DNA of 64,000 nucleotides, taken from the NCBI GenBank assembly GCA_003116975.1, contig BGKB01000143.1:124001-188000 (forward strand), given 5' to 3'. Position 1 is the first letter of the stretch. Each line of letters starts with the position of its first letter. Positions 40,979 through 51,900 of this stretch are shown piece after piece. The stretch comes from Aurantiochytrium sp. KH105. Lineage: Eukaryota > Sar > Bigyra > Thraustochytrida > Thraustochytriidae. The translations under genes were made by a program, and so were the position numbers. The notes under the pieces are model-generated. The model did no database searches. It was not told where the DNA came from and saw only the letters and a list, made by a program, of their open reading frames with translations.

Positions 40979-42676
40979 TATTTTTTTATTCGTTCATTCG
41001 TTCGAAGAGGTGAACACGTAGGTCATGTCATGCACGTAAGAAATACTGGTTCGTCGAAATCCTCAGTCGTTCACGGAACTTACCTTATGGCTCTCGCCAT
41101 ACAGACCTGCATGCGCGTTCCAGGCATTGTTGTCGTTCTCCTCGTTCTGTGTCCACGCGCGTTCACCGTCCCCCTCGTCGTCAGTCTCCCTTGGTCTCCT
41201 CTCTCCTCCAATCTAACCGGCGCTCGCTCGCTGGGCTTAATCTTTCGATTTTCTCTCTTCGCAATGCCCCTTCCCGCCCCGCGCGGACCAGCCGGCCAGA
41301 GGCGGCGCCGGGCTGGGCTTCGCTGCGGCGGTCTTGCTGCGCCCGTCGCCCGGATCTGCCCTTCCCGGGACCTGGTCCTGCACGCAGACGTACCATCGCT
41401 TCGGTCGGGTCGAGCGGGTCCCTTGGTGGTTTGCTCTCTGCTCTCTGTTCTGCTCGGCCGTTTTTCCAAAGCCCGTGCATACTTTATTATGGGTCTCCAA
41501 CCAGTCACAACGCCACGCTGACGATGATTCACGGTGATTGGTGGGCCTAGGCCCAGTATGTGTTCGCGCAAGGCGATAACGCGTAAGTGATGTGGCCGCG
41601 CTAGCGCCGCTGAAGAAGAGGAAGAAGAAGAAGAAGAAGGAAATCGACAAGAAGCTCTTGCTGGCGGCTTGGCGCGCAAGAATGATCACGATATCATTCG
41701 AGGAAAAAGACCTATACTGTCCGAACGCAAAATGTGACCTAAAAAAAAAGATACACCAGGTGTCCGTTATGCCCTTGTGTGACTCGCAATGACACAATGC
41801 TATGGTCGCCGCAACTTGCGGAAGAAGAGAGCTAAGTCCGACACGCGTAAGATAAGACTTGGTCCAGCGCTTTGCCAGACGGTAAGAATTCAAGCTCCGC
41901 GGAACATTTTCACATCCTCAATCAAATTTTTTATATTCTCAAGCATCCCGTGCATGCTGGTTACAGTAAAGGCTCACAAGGTCAAAGTGTCGTTCATATT
42001 ATTTTCTGAAACATGCTGGGGTTCCTGACCCGCCAAGTGAAGGTCGAAACCCCCATTCCTTCATGCATTTCCATTCTCCGTAGCGTCGGTCACGGCGTCA
42101 CCTCATCCTTTCTAATCGATGCTAAAAAGCCCGTTGACGATCCGTGCGATCAAGGGTCGCCCTACGTCGCGGTGACTACTCATTCTACCATCGGGTAGAG
42201 TAGGAAGTGAGCTCGACTTTCTGGAAATGCTCGACGGAGAGAAATCACAGTCACAGTCAAGGCTTGGCGTATCTTGCTTGAACGGTACTGGGAAGGGAAG
42301 CGGCGTTCTGTCTGCCTGAAAGACCAACGCAGATCGAGGCGTTAACGACTTTTGAAAGACGCAGGGACAGGTGTGCGCACACGCGTCGTTTTCATTTCCC
42401 TTGCAATTAGCAAAGTGCAGGCAGCTGGCCGTGCTGGCTGGCTGGCTGGCTGCTGGCACGCTTGCGTGCGTGCGCGCGTGCGTGCGCGCGTGCGTGCGTG
42501 CGTGCGTGCCCAGCGCCAGGGCCGGTGCGCAGCGCGTTTCGCCCAAAGCGCTGGCGCACTCGCTTCAAAGCAATACCTGAGCGAGCGCTGAAGCAACCAA
42601 AAAAAGTGCGTCGCGCTCTCAAATCCTTCTTCCTGGCAGCCTGCCTTCACACGCAAAAGTCAGCGAGCCAGCGACC
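40979..42676. other. Divergent intergenic region, coiled-coil / ion channel
   Basis: 1.7 kb between divergently transcribed genes. It has a GC-rich block at 41100-41450, an AAG-rich patch at about 41612-41642, an AT-richer stretch at 41680-42200 and a GC-rich repeat patch near 42430-42510. Short overlapping frames on both strands show no domain. It presumably contains both promoters. Confidence 0.55.
42436..42509. repeat. (GGCT)n and (GTGC)n microsatellites
   Basis: GGCT units at 42437-42453 are followed by GTGC/GCGC units at 42463-42509. Confidence 0.88.
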
Positions 42677-45526
42677 ATGGCGACCGCGGCCTCGGCCGCA
42701 GGCGCTGTGCGGCGGCTGCGCGAGCGCGCAAAAGAGCAAGAGCGCGAGTCGCGAAGAGCCATGCTCGAGACAGAATCAGACTATGGTGAAGACACTGCGA
42801 CAGTCGTCGAGCTCAGCAAATACAAAGACGAGGACAACTACGACAACGAATACATGAAGCAATACATTCGATTTGCGGCAAGGTGCGATGATCTGGTTCG
42901 CAGTGACTCCTTCAATGGTTTCATCATATTCATCATCACGCTGGCGGGGCTCATCGTCGGACTCCAGACCTATCCAAAATTTGAGTCTGACACTCGCATC
43001 AACGGGGCCGATACCTTTGTTCTCGCGATTTTTGCTGCCGAGGTCGTGCTCAAGGTCGTTGCCGAGGGAGGTGCCCCTTGGCGCTATTTCACCGGCAAAG
43101 AAAAAGGCTGGAATATTTTCGATCTTCTCATCGTTTTTCTCTCGCTCCCCTTTTGGGGATCAACATTTGGCGGAAACTCGGTCAAGCTTTTGCGTCTCAC
43201 GCGCCTAATGCGTGTCATGAAGCTTGTGAAAAAGATCCCTCAGCTCGAGGTCATCATTATGGGTCTCATCGGTGGTCTGCGCTCCATCGTCTACATTCTT
43301 GCGCTTCTCTTGCTCGTCTTTTATGTGTATGCCATCCTTGGGTTTTACATGTTTGGCGAAAACGATCAATTTCATTTCGGCTCGGTGCCCACAAGCATCA
43401 TCACGCTCTTTCGCATGGCCACGCTCGAGGACTGGACCGATGTAGTATACACGCAATATTTTGGTTGCTCCAGCGAGATGTTTGACTCTTATGCGCAGAC
43501 AAGCGGGTACTTTGGGGACTGCCCCGAAACCTCAGAGTCCGACATGCGGCCCTATCAAGGCATCACCATCGCCTATTTTTTGTCTTTTATCATTGTTTCC
43601 GCGCTCGTCATGTTAAGTCTCTTTGTTGGTGCTGTGACGATGAGCATGACAAAGTCCATGGCCGACATGAAATTCGAAAAGGAAACGCAAGAGCGTCTGC
43701 GTCGAAAGGAAAGGGCAAAACGCAGGGCCGAAAAGCACCATTCGCAAAATACAGAATCCAAGCTCAGACTCAGCGAATCAGATGCAGAATCCTCAAAGAG
43801 TAGCGAGCTTGAAGGTCCAGTTCTACAAAAGCACTTTCACACTGAAAATGTACTACAATCAAGTGGATCAGGCCGCACCGAAGCCTCCAAGCCATATGGC
43901 GCAGGCAGTGCCACCGTCGCCAAGCTTTTCCAAAGCAGCACTCAAAGTGGCCAAGCCAAGAGCAAATTCAGACCGGCAGCGATTTTGCCATTATTGCCCG
44001 AAGACGAAGCTGGTTCGGCACTGAGTAACACGGCTATAGCGCCAATACCTGGTGCAATCAACGACATGGGGGTTACATACTCAAAAGCCGAAAAGGCTAA
44101 GCTTGAAAACGTCATTAGCTTCTTGCACAAAGAAACGCAGCCAGCGCCAAAAGGCCGTTTCCAGAAAATTGCAAGGGGCGCCGTCGATGCAATCAAGTCG
44201 GGCCGACGTACAACCCTCTTGTGGAACCCCTTTGCCCCCCCCGTCCCGTGCAGGGAAGAAACGGAGCGCGTACGCGAGGCCTTCAAAAACGCCTGGGAGG
44301 GCGTCGACTTGCTCGAAATACTCGAGGAGGATGTCGAGGCGCATTACAAAACGCGCTTCCAACGCAAGTACACCGCGCTTTCCAATGTAAGTAGGCATAT
44401 TAGCGAGAGCTCGTGGTTTGCGAATTCAGTGACAGTCACGATTATTATCGCCTCACTGCTCGAAGGCTTCCAAACAGAGGAGTTCACAAAGACTGGCAGA
44501 ATTTACCAAATCTTCACGACGATCGACTACATTGTCGTCTGCATCTTCTTTACAGAGATCATCCTTAAGACGATCGCGGAACGCTTTCATCCGTGGCGAT
44601 ACTTTATTCGCCACGGTCGAGTGCTCGGCTGGAACCTCTTCGATTACTGTGTGGTGATTGGCAGTTTATTGCCAGGCCAAGGAAGTCTTATTCGCTTACT
44701 GCGCCTTTTGCGCCTCATGCGCGTGCTCAAACTCGTCAAGGCCCTGCCTGCGTTGCAGGTCATCATTGTAGCTCTCATTGGCGGTCTCACCTCGATCTCC
44801 TACATTGGCGTGATTCTTTTTCTCGTGTTTTACGTCTTTGCCATCCTTGGCATGATCCTCTTCCAGGAATCGGATCCCTGGCACTTTGGCTCCTTGCATA
44901 CCTCACTCTTCAGCCTCATGCGCATGGCAACTCTCGATGACTGGTCCGATATCATGTACGTAAACATGTACGGCTGTGACAAGTATGGATATGATGGTAT
45001 CGAAAGTATGTGCACGGAGCCATATGCCTTTTACATCGTGGCTGCCATCTACTTTGTCTTCTTCGTGCTCGTTGGCGCGCTCGTACTTATGACGCTTTTC
45101 ATCGGTGTAGTCACCACCTCCATGGAGGAGGCCACAGAAGCGCAAGGGAAGCAGCAAGAGTTCAACAACAAGGTCCAGGCGCTACGGGAACGTCATGACA
45201 TCAGCGAAAGCTCCATCAAAGCCTACCAGCGTGTCTTTGACATGCTCGATCTTGATGGGAGCGGCACAATCGAAGAGGAGGAGCTACGATTTGGGCTCAA
45301 GTCGATCGGACGCTGTCCCGCCAAGGAAGACCTTGATCGAATGATCAAACTCGTTGACGAGGATAAGTCTGGCGAAATTGACTTTATCGAATTCTGCAAG
45401 CTCCTCATGCTCATTTCCGAGGCAGGTGCAGGCGGTTCTATGCTCTTCAATAAGGATCCCACTCGGTCACGACCGTCCATTCAAAAGAAGTTTGGTTCAA
45501 TTCTTGGCCGCACTCTCTCCAGATGA
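42677..45526 (+). CDS. Two-domain (2x6TM) voltage-gated cation channel with EF hands
   Basis: An intact 949-residue frame starting at ATG 42677 (ACCATGG). Repeat I: S1 80-99, S2 112-130, S3 145-162, S4 168-186 with regularly spaced Arg/Lys (RLTRLMRVMKLVKK), S5 203-226, pore loop with filter TLEDWTD at 249-255, S6 297-322. Repeat II begins near residue 578, with S4 (RLLRLLRLMRVLKLVK) at about 670-688, filter TLDDWSD near 751-757 and S6 to about 820. The roughly 255-residue link is disordered and charged. Two canonical EF hands follow S6: DLDGSGTIEEEE (about 857-868) and DEDKSGEIDFIE (about 894-905). Two such chains would dimerise into a pseudo-tetrameric pore in the plasma or an internal membrane. 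The four predicted acidic side chains per repeat pair point to calcium. It differs from plant TPC1, whose EF hands lie between the repeats. Possible role: calcium entry and flagellar or action-potential signalling. Confidence 0.9.
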   Translation: MATAASAAGAVRRLRERAKEQERESRRAMLETESDYGEDTATVVELSKYKDEDNYDNEYMKQYIRFAARCDDLVRSDSFNGFIIFIITLAGLIVGLQTYPKFESDTRINGADTFVLAIFAAEVVLKVVAEGGAPWRYFTGKEKGWNIFDLLIVFLSLPFWGSTFGGNSVKLLRLTRLMRVMKLVKKIPQLEVIIMGLIGGLRSIVYILALLLLVFYVYAILGFYMFGENDQFHFGSVPTSIITLFRMATLEDWTDVVYTQYFGCSSEMFDSYAQTSGYFGDCPETSESDMRPYQGITIAYFLSFIIVSALVMLSLFVGAVTMSMTKSMADMKFEKETQERLRRKERAKRRAEKHHSQNTESKLRLSESDAESSKSSELEGPVLQKHFHTENVLQSSGSGRTEASKPYGAGSATVAKLFQSSTQSGQAKSKFRPAAILPLLPEDEAGSALSNTAIAPIPGAINDMGVTYSKAEKAKLENVISFLHKETQPAPKGRFQKIARGAVDAIKSGRRTTLLWNPFAPPVPCREETERVREAFKNAWEGVDLLEILEEDVEAHYKTRFQRKYTALSNVSRHISESSWFANSVTVTIIIASLLEGFQTEEFTKTGRIYQIFTTIDYIVVCIFFTEIILKTIAERFHPWRYFIRHGRVLGWNLFDYCVVIGSLLPGQGSLIRLLRLLRLMRVLKLVKALPALQVIIVALIGGLTSISYIGVILFLVFYVFAILGMILFQESDPWHFGSLHTSLFSLMRMATLDDWSDIMYVNMYGCDKYGYDGIESMCTEPYAFYIVAAIYFVFFVLVGALVLMTLFIGVVTTSMEEATEAQGKQQEFNNKVQALRERHDISESSIKAYQRVFDMLDLDGSGTIEEEELRFGLKSIGRCPAKEDLDRMIKLVDEDKSGEIDFIEFCKLLMLISEAGAGGSMLFNKDPTRSRPSIQKKFGSILGRTLSR

Positions 45527-45909
45527 CCATATCTTTCCAGCAACAAGAGATGATGCGTGTCCGCATGAAAACATAAAACAAGAAAGCAGCAAGAATTTCT
45601 TCCTCTTAAAAATTGTGCCCTCGAGACTTCTCTTATGTCTCTTGTCAGGTTGTCGGCTTAGGTTCATAAGGAACAAAGGAGAGATGACCTATTTCGTTCA
45701 TCGATCATGGAACGAGAACTCAGAATCTTGCAAGTCTTTACATACCGGGCTATCAAGTATTGCATGGAACCACATTGCGCTGACACATTCGTAAGTGCAT
45801 TTCTGATGGGAAGAAGAGGTTGTTCTCCAATTATGTCTGACAAGACCCGGTTTCTTTCAACAAGTCGAGTTGACCAAATATTCTAACATAAACTCAATAT
45901 CAACACGTA
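45527..45909. other. Intergenic between convergent channel and Snf2 genes
   Basis: 383 bp of AT-richer DNA containing both 3' UTRs. No gene and no strong AATAAA were seen. Confidence 0.65.
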
Positions 45910-48900
45910 TCAATCCTTGGTCTCACTGTCGCCAGGTCCGCTGTGTTCATCGTGGGGTTGAGGAGCGTCGCTGTCCCTATTGTCTTGACCGATCATCTTG
46001 GCTGCTGGAGTCCCGGCCGGGGTTACTGCCGGAGTTCCGGCAAGGGTACCCGCTGGTGTCGCGGAATCCTCCTTGGGCTCATCTGGTGCCTCCCGGTCTT
46101 GGCCCGCTGTGCTCGTAGACATCCGACTGTTTTCCGAGCCATCCAAAGCCTGACTTTCTCCTGAGTGTGCATTCGCTGCAGCAGAAGGCGATCGTACGAC
46201 GTCCGCGCCATCCTCCTCCGTTTTCAATCTTTTCCTTTTTGGCTCATCGTCCTCCGCCATCGCCTCCAGCTTGTTCTTCGAGCCCTCAGCCGATATCACG
46301 TTCGCAGGGGGCACACTGGGTTCGGCGGCACCAGAAATCTCCTCCGAACCCGAAACGCTTCCCTCTTGTTTCTTGACCTCATTTGCATTCACACCTTGAT
46401 CGTCCGAAGCAGCAGGGGCAGCAACCTTGATTGTGGCATCAGCATTCTCAGTTGAAGAGGATCCAGCACTTTTAACCACTTCGTCAACGGCCGATTGACT
46501 GCTCTGCAATTCATCGACGGGGTCGTCTGCTTTTTCCTTGGTCACCTGAGCAGACTCGATAGCAACCTCACTTGATTGGCTTGCGGTTGCTGCAACGTTT
46601 GCATTGGAAGCGGCAACAGCTTCGTCTTCAGCACGATCGCTCGTCTCTAACAATGTAGAAGTCTCTTCTGCGACACCAACCTTTCCGTCGCCTGCAGTCG
46701 CCATGGTGCCCATGTTCTCTGTGACCTCTGTTTTTTCAGAAATGGGCTTGCTCGATGAATTAACATCCGCCATAGCAATGTCTTCATCCTGCGTCGTCTC
46801 TGTAGGAGGCACCACTTTGCTGTTTGGAGAAGAAGCATCTTCCACTTTCGTGTCGTTCTCGCTTGAAGTCGATCTTGCTTGAACCGAAACATGTGCATCA
46901 GAAGTACATGAGGCCATCGCAACCTTCTCGCCTCCTTCTTTGGTCTCTGCCTTGACTTCGTCAGCATTTGCCTTGACTTCGTCAGCGTTTGCCTTGACTT
47001 CGTTAGCATTTGACTTGACTTCGTCAGCATTTGCCTTGACTTCGTCAGCGTTTGCCTTGACTTCGTCAGCGTTTGCCTTGACTTCGTCAGCGTTTGCCTT
47101 GACTTCGTCAGCGTTTGCCTTGACTTCGTCAGCGTTTGCCTTGACTTCGTCAGCATTTGACTTGATTTCGTCGGTGTTTGCCTCGATAACAAGGCTCGTT
47201 GGGACGGTCTTGACTTTCATTACGTCTGAATTGTTTCCCCCCGCACTTGTTTGTGTAAGAGCATCATCGACTAGAACAGCTTTTGCAACAACAGCGTCCC
47301 CTGCTTCGTTTCCCTTGACTACCTTGGTATTGGCAGCATCGCTCGTCAACATGCCCGAATCATTCATAGTGACGTCCTTGTTTGAAACGTTGGCCTGGGC
47401 AGATTCCATGTTCGACTCCACATTCTCAGCAGTAGTCGGGGTTTCAGAAGTCGCGGCAGCGGCGGCACCCTCCACACTCACTCCCTCGGGCTGGGTAGAG
47501 GCGTTTGCGTCGCTCTTCGGTTCGAGAGCTGCATTGATTTGGGAGGTTTCCGTAGATGTGGCGGTAGCAGCATCTTCTTTACAGTTAGTCACTTCCTCGT
47601 CCTTGCTCACGATTTTGGACTCGACTCCTGTCGGAGCAGCCCCACCCAGACTTGAGTCCAGCTTGGGAGTAGCGCTGGGTGTCGCCATTGCGACGTCACC
47701 CTTCACGACGGCAGCCCCCTCCTTGTCCTGAGCTTGCGAAGCATCCTCTGGCGCTTCCTTGGCCTCAACTCGCGACTGGGCAGCCTCGTCTACACCAGAG
47801 TCTACTTTGGGACTCGTGCTAGATGTAGTATTGGCAACAACGTCCTCCATTTCAGTGCCTCCGTCCTTCGCCTTGGCTTGCAAATCGTCCTTGGCCTCGA
47901 CTTCTGCCTGAGCAGCCTCACCCACACAAGATTCTCGTTTGGGAGTGACGCTAGGTGTCTCATTGCCAACACCGCCCTCACCCATGACAGTGACCTCCGC
48001 CGTAACTTGAGCTGGCGTTGATACAGAAACAGCAGTATCTTGCATCGTACTGTCTTCGCCTTTCGTCTCAGCATGAATAGAAGACTCGTTAGTCGTGGCC
48101 GAGGCGTCGGCGACGTTCTCCGTGACGAAAGCGTCCGCGGTCTTGACGACGGGGTCCGCGTTCTGTGCACTTGCGCCCTCGGCCTTCACGTCGCCGTCCG
48201 CGGTCTTGACGTCAGGGCCTGCGTTCTGCGCAATTGCGCCCTCGTCCTTCATCACGACGTCCTCATCCTTCATCACAACGTCCTCATCCTTGACGACAGT
48301 GGCCTCATCCTTGACGACAGGCCGAGTTGACGCGGACACAGCAAAATCTGACATCGCAACATCCTCATTCTTCGTCTCAGCAACAGCAGGCGTTGACGAA
48401 GCAGTTGTAGCAAGGGGCTCTGGCATCGTAGGCTCCTTTTTCTCAACCTTAGAGGTATCCGTTTTGATAGCCTTGCTACCTTCGACAGCACCAGCGGGAT
48501 TTTTCTGGATATCGCGGATAGCAGCCAAAACGCCGTCTTTCCTGCGAATTGTTGCAAAACGATGGCACCGCAGAGAGCACTGCACAAAGTAGGCTTGCGC
48601 TGGCTTACGCTGCCCCAGCGCCTCGAAACGCTCCTCGCGACCATTTTCGTTCAGGTAGAGGTGATCGGCTGGAAGGTGATCCTCGCAAAAGGCAGATGGA
48701 CACTCGGTACAGCGGAAAAGCATGCCACCCGAAGCGTGTGCCTTGCGCGCGCATACCTTGCACGAGTGATGTGGACACCCCCACGTCACGGCGCCTTGAC
48801 CGCCGTCCTTGCGACGCGGTGGAAGTTGATCCGGGCGAAGGCAGGTTTGATGGTATGCAGCACAGCATTGATCACACAGAAGGAGCTCGCCACCATCCCA

Positions 48901-51900
48901 GCAAGCCAGACAGTGGCCTTCATTATCGTAGTCGCGACCCGCGACCTGGCGGCCCTGCGCAGGAAGAACCGCCGCCGCATTTCCGTTGGTGAGCTCGTCT
49001 TCATACACGGACCTGCCACCTTGTTCAATGGTGTAGTTGTTTGCTTTGAGGATTGTGTGCCCGTCAACCTCGACAAATCGGCTCACACGCGCGCGCTTAC
49101 TGGGTTTGACACCGTGAGCGTACATGTCCGGATTCTCTTCAGCCCAACGTTTGGCAATTTCATCCATGGACTGGGCAACAGACTCCTCATTTGCAGCCTC
49201 AGCAATTGCAGCAAGCTTGCGCTTACGTGGCTTGGGGGGAAAGCCATCCGACCCTGACTTCTTCTCGTAAAAGACTCCGTCGAGTTGGCGCAGGTTCAGA
49301 GCTTCCGATGTTCCGTCGAATTCGAGAGCGTTGAGTGAAGCATCAACGACGCCTCGGGCGGCGGCTCCCTCGCCAGCAGCTTCTTCGGCATCTTCGTCGT
49401 CTTCGCCAGACGCACTCAGTCCACTCTTGCCGAGAACCTTGGTTGAAGTGTCCACCTCGCCCTCGGCCTTGCCCTCGAGACGGGATCGGTCCATCATTTG
49501 GTCAAGATCCTCATCGCTAATGTTGTCGTCCTCACCTCCAGAGCCGCCAAAAACCGTCGAAGCGCCAAATGTGAGCATCTTGAGCATTTCAGCCTTGGAC
49601 AGCGACTCAAGCGCCTCTGCCTGGCTTGTGCTGCCACGATTGACCATGCGGTCCAGGTAAAGCTTCTTTTTCGCTCGCTGAACGACGCGCTCCTCGACTG
49701 TGCCAGAGGCAATGAGGCGGTAGACGTGCACAGGCTTCGTCTGCCCGATGCGATGAACACGATCCATCGCTTGCAAGTCAACTTGAGGGTTCCAATCCGA
49801 GTCATACAGGATCACTGTGTCAGCGGTGGCCAAGTTGATGCCAAGGCCACCGGCTCGCGTGCTCATGAGGTAGGCAAAGTATACTGACCCCTCGCGATTA
49901 TACTGCATGATATCGATGGCGCGTTGCACTCGATTCGTGGAGCCGTCGAGACGAGAAAATTTGTAGCCGCGAAGGTTGCAAAAATCCTGCAAAATGTTGA
50001 GAGTGGCGGTGAACTGCGAGAAAATGACGACACGATGACCTCGTTCATAGAGCTTCTTGAGTAAGCGATCAAGAATCTTGAGCTTTCCAGACGCCTCCAC
50101 AAGGTCCTCTCGAGTTTCCCCAGTAAAGTTTGGCTCCGCGTTCGGAAAGAGGTACGGGTGGTTGCAGCATTTCCGCAGCTGCATCATGAGGCTCTGCAAT
50201 TTTTTCCAGTCGCCTGCAGACGCAGCCCCGGACTCGCTGCCCTCGCCACTGATCTCACCTTCGACGCGCTTGAGCAGGTTCGCATCGCGCATCAAAAGCT
50301 GCTTGTACCAGTACCGCTGCATCTTTGAGAGGGGAACCTTGACCTCAATCTCCTCCTTGGGTGGCATCTTTTGCTCCACCTCGCCTTTCGTGCGGCGTAA
50401 TACAAAGGGGCGAATGAGGTAATGTGCCTTGGCGAGCATATCCGTCTCAACAATCTGCTTCGAGAGGTCAAAGCAGTCGTCGAAAGTCGACGACTCCGTG
50501 AAGATCGCAGGGTAAAGATAGTTCAGGAGAGCCCAGAGCTCGTGCAAATTGTTCTGCAACGGCGTGCCTGTAAGCAAGAGCCGGCCCTGGCAGTTGATCG
50601 ACCGCACTGCCACAGCGAGGTCGGTCTCATCATTCTTGATCTTGTGACCCTCATCGATGACAACGTAGCGCCACCACATCTTTGAACCGAGCATAAGCTT
50701 CATGTTGTTGGAGATAATCATCTCAAAGGTTGTGATGACAACGTCGAACTTGCTAAAGTCACTGAGAATGTCACGCTTGAGACGGTCCCGTTCCTCCTTG
50801 GACGAAGAGTGGAGCTTGATGACCTTGAGCTTGGGGGACCAGCGATTAAACTCGTTCGCCCAAGCCGTCAGCACGCTCAAAGGTACAATCACCAAAAAGG
50901 GCCCACCCACCTTCATCTCAAACTTGAGGTGAGTCAAGAAAGAGACGGTTTGAAGTGTCTTGCCCAGACCCATTTCGTCCGCGAGGATACCATTGATGCC
51001 GTTTTGGAATGTTGATACCATCCAGCGAAGGCCTTCGCGCTGATACTGGCGCAGCTTTCCCCATACGATGTCGCGAGGTTGATCGCACGCCGGTCGCTTT
51101 CGTCGCACGGTGAGTGTTTGCGCGACCTGCTTGAGTTTGTCCGCTTCGGCAATGGACGTCTGCCCGTTCTCGTGGGCTGTTCCAGTGCCGGTGCCTGTGC
51201 CAGCACCCGAGAGATCGCCGACATTCGGGCCCGAGTTGCTTGGCACAATCTCGTCAATACTGTGATTTGCATCTTTGGACTCGATAGCTTCTTTGGCCTC
51301 CTTGGTTTCACCGTTTGCGGCAGCTGCAGCTTCGAGTTTTTGGCGGCGTTGCTCTTCTTCCATGATGCGATCTTCTTGTTCGTAGCCACTCGGGTCGTTC
51401 TCCAAGAGATCGCCCCGACCATGCTCGCGAAGCAGCATGGCGGCAAATTCAAGCTTTTCCTTGACGTCCTTGGTGACAAAGGGACCGAGAGAATCTTTCT
51501 GTCGGTACATGAATGCCCACATGCGCTGGTTCGCCTCGAAAATATCAGCTTTCATGGCAATACGGTGCTCGTTGCGCTGTTGCTCGAGCTCCTGTTGACG
51601 TTTTGCACGAAGAGCCGAAGCAGAGGTGTTTTTGCTCTTGGCGCGCGCCTGACGCTCCTCCTCTTTGATGTCGCGGAGCGACTTGGCGAGAGCCACCTCG
51701 AGAAGTCCGGAGGTTGAGAATTTTACGCCACGAGCAGGCGTCTTTCCCGTAGCGCGTTCTTGCACGTAGCGACCGCGGTTGATACCACGCCGCACTGCCT
51801 TGATGAGCGGCGATTCGTCAAAGGGGGCCTTGAGTCGGCCCATGAAGATGCGGCCGAGACGCGTATTCTGCACCCAGGCAGCAAGCTCTTTCATTTCGTG

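Noticed and set aside
46940-47731. 263-codon plus-strand frame antisense to the Snf2 tail
   Set aside because: Its TSSAFAL repeats are the reverse reading of the 21-bp ANADEVK coding array.
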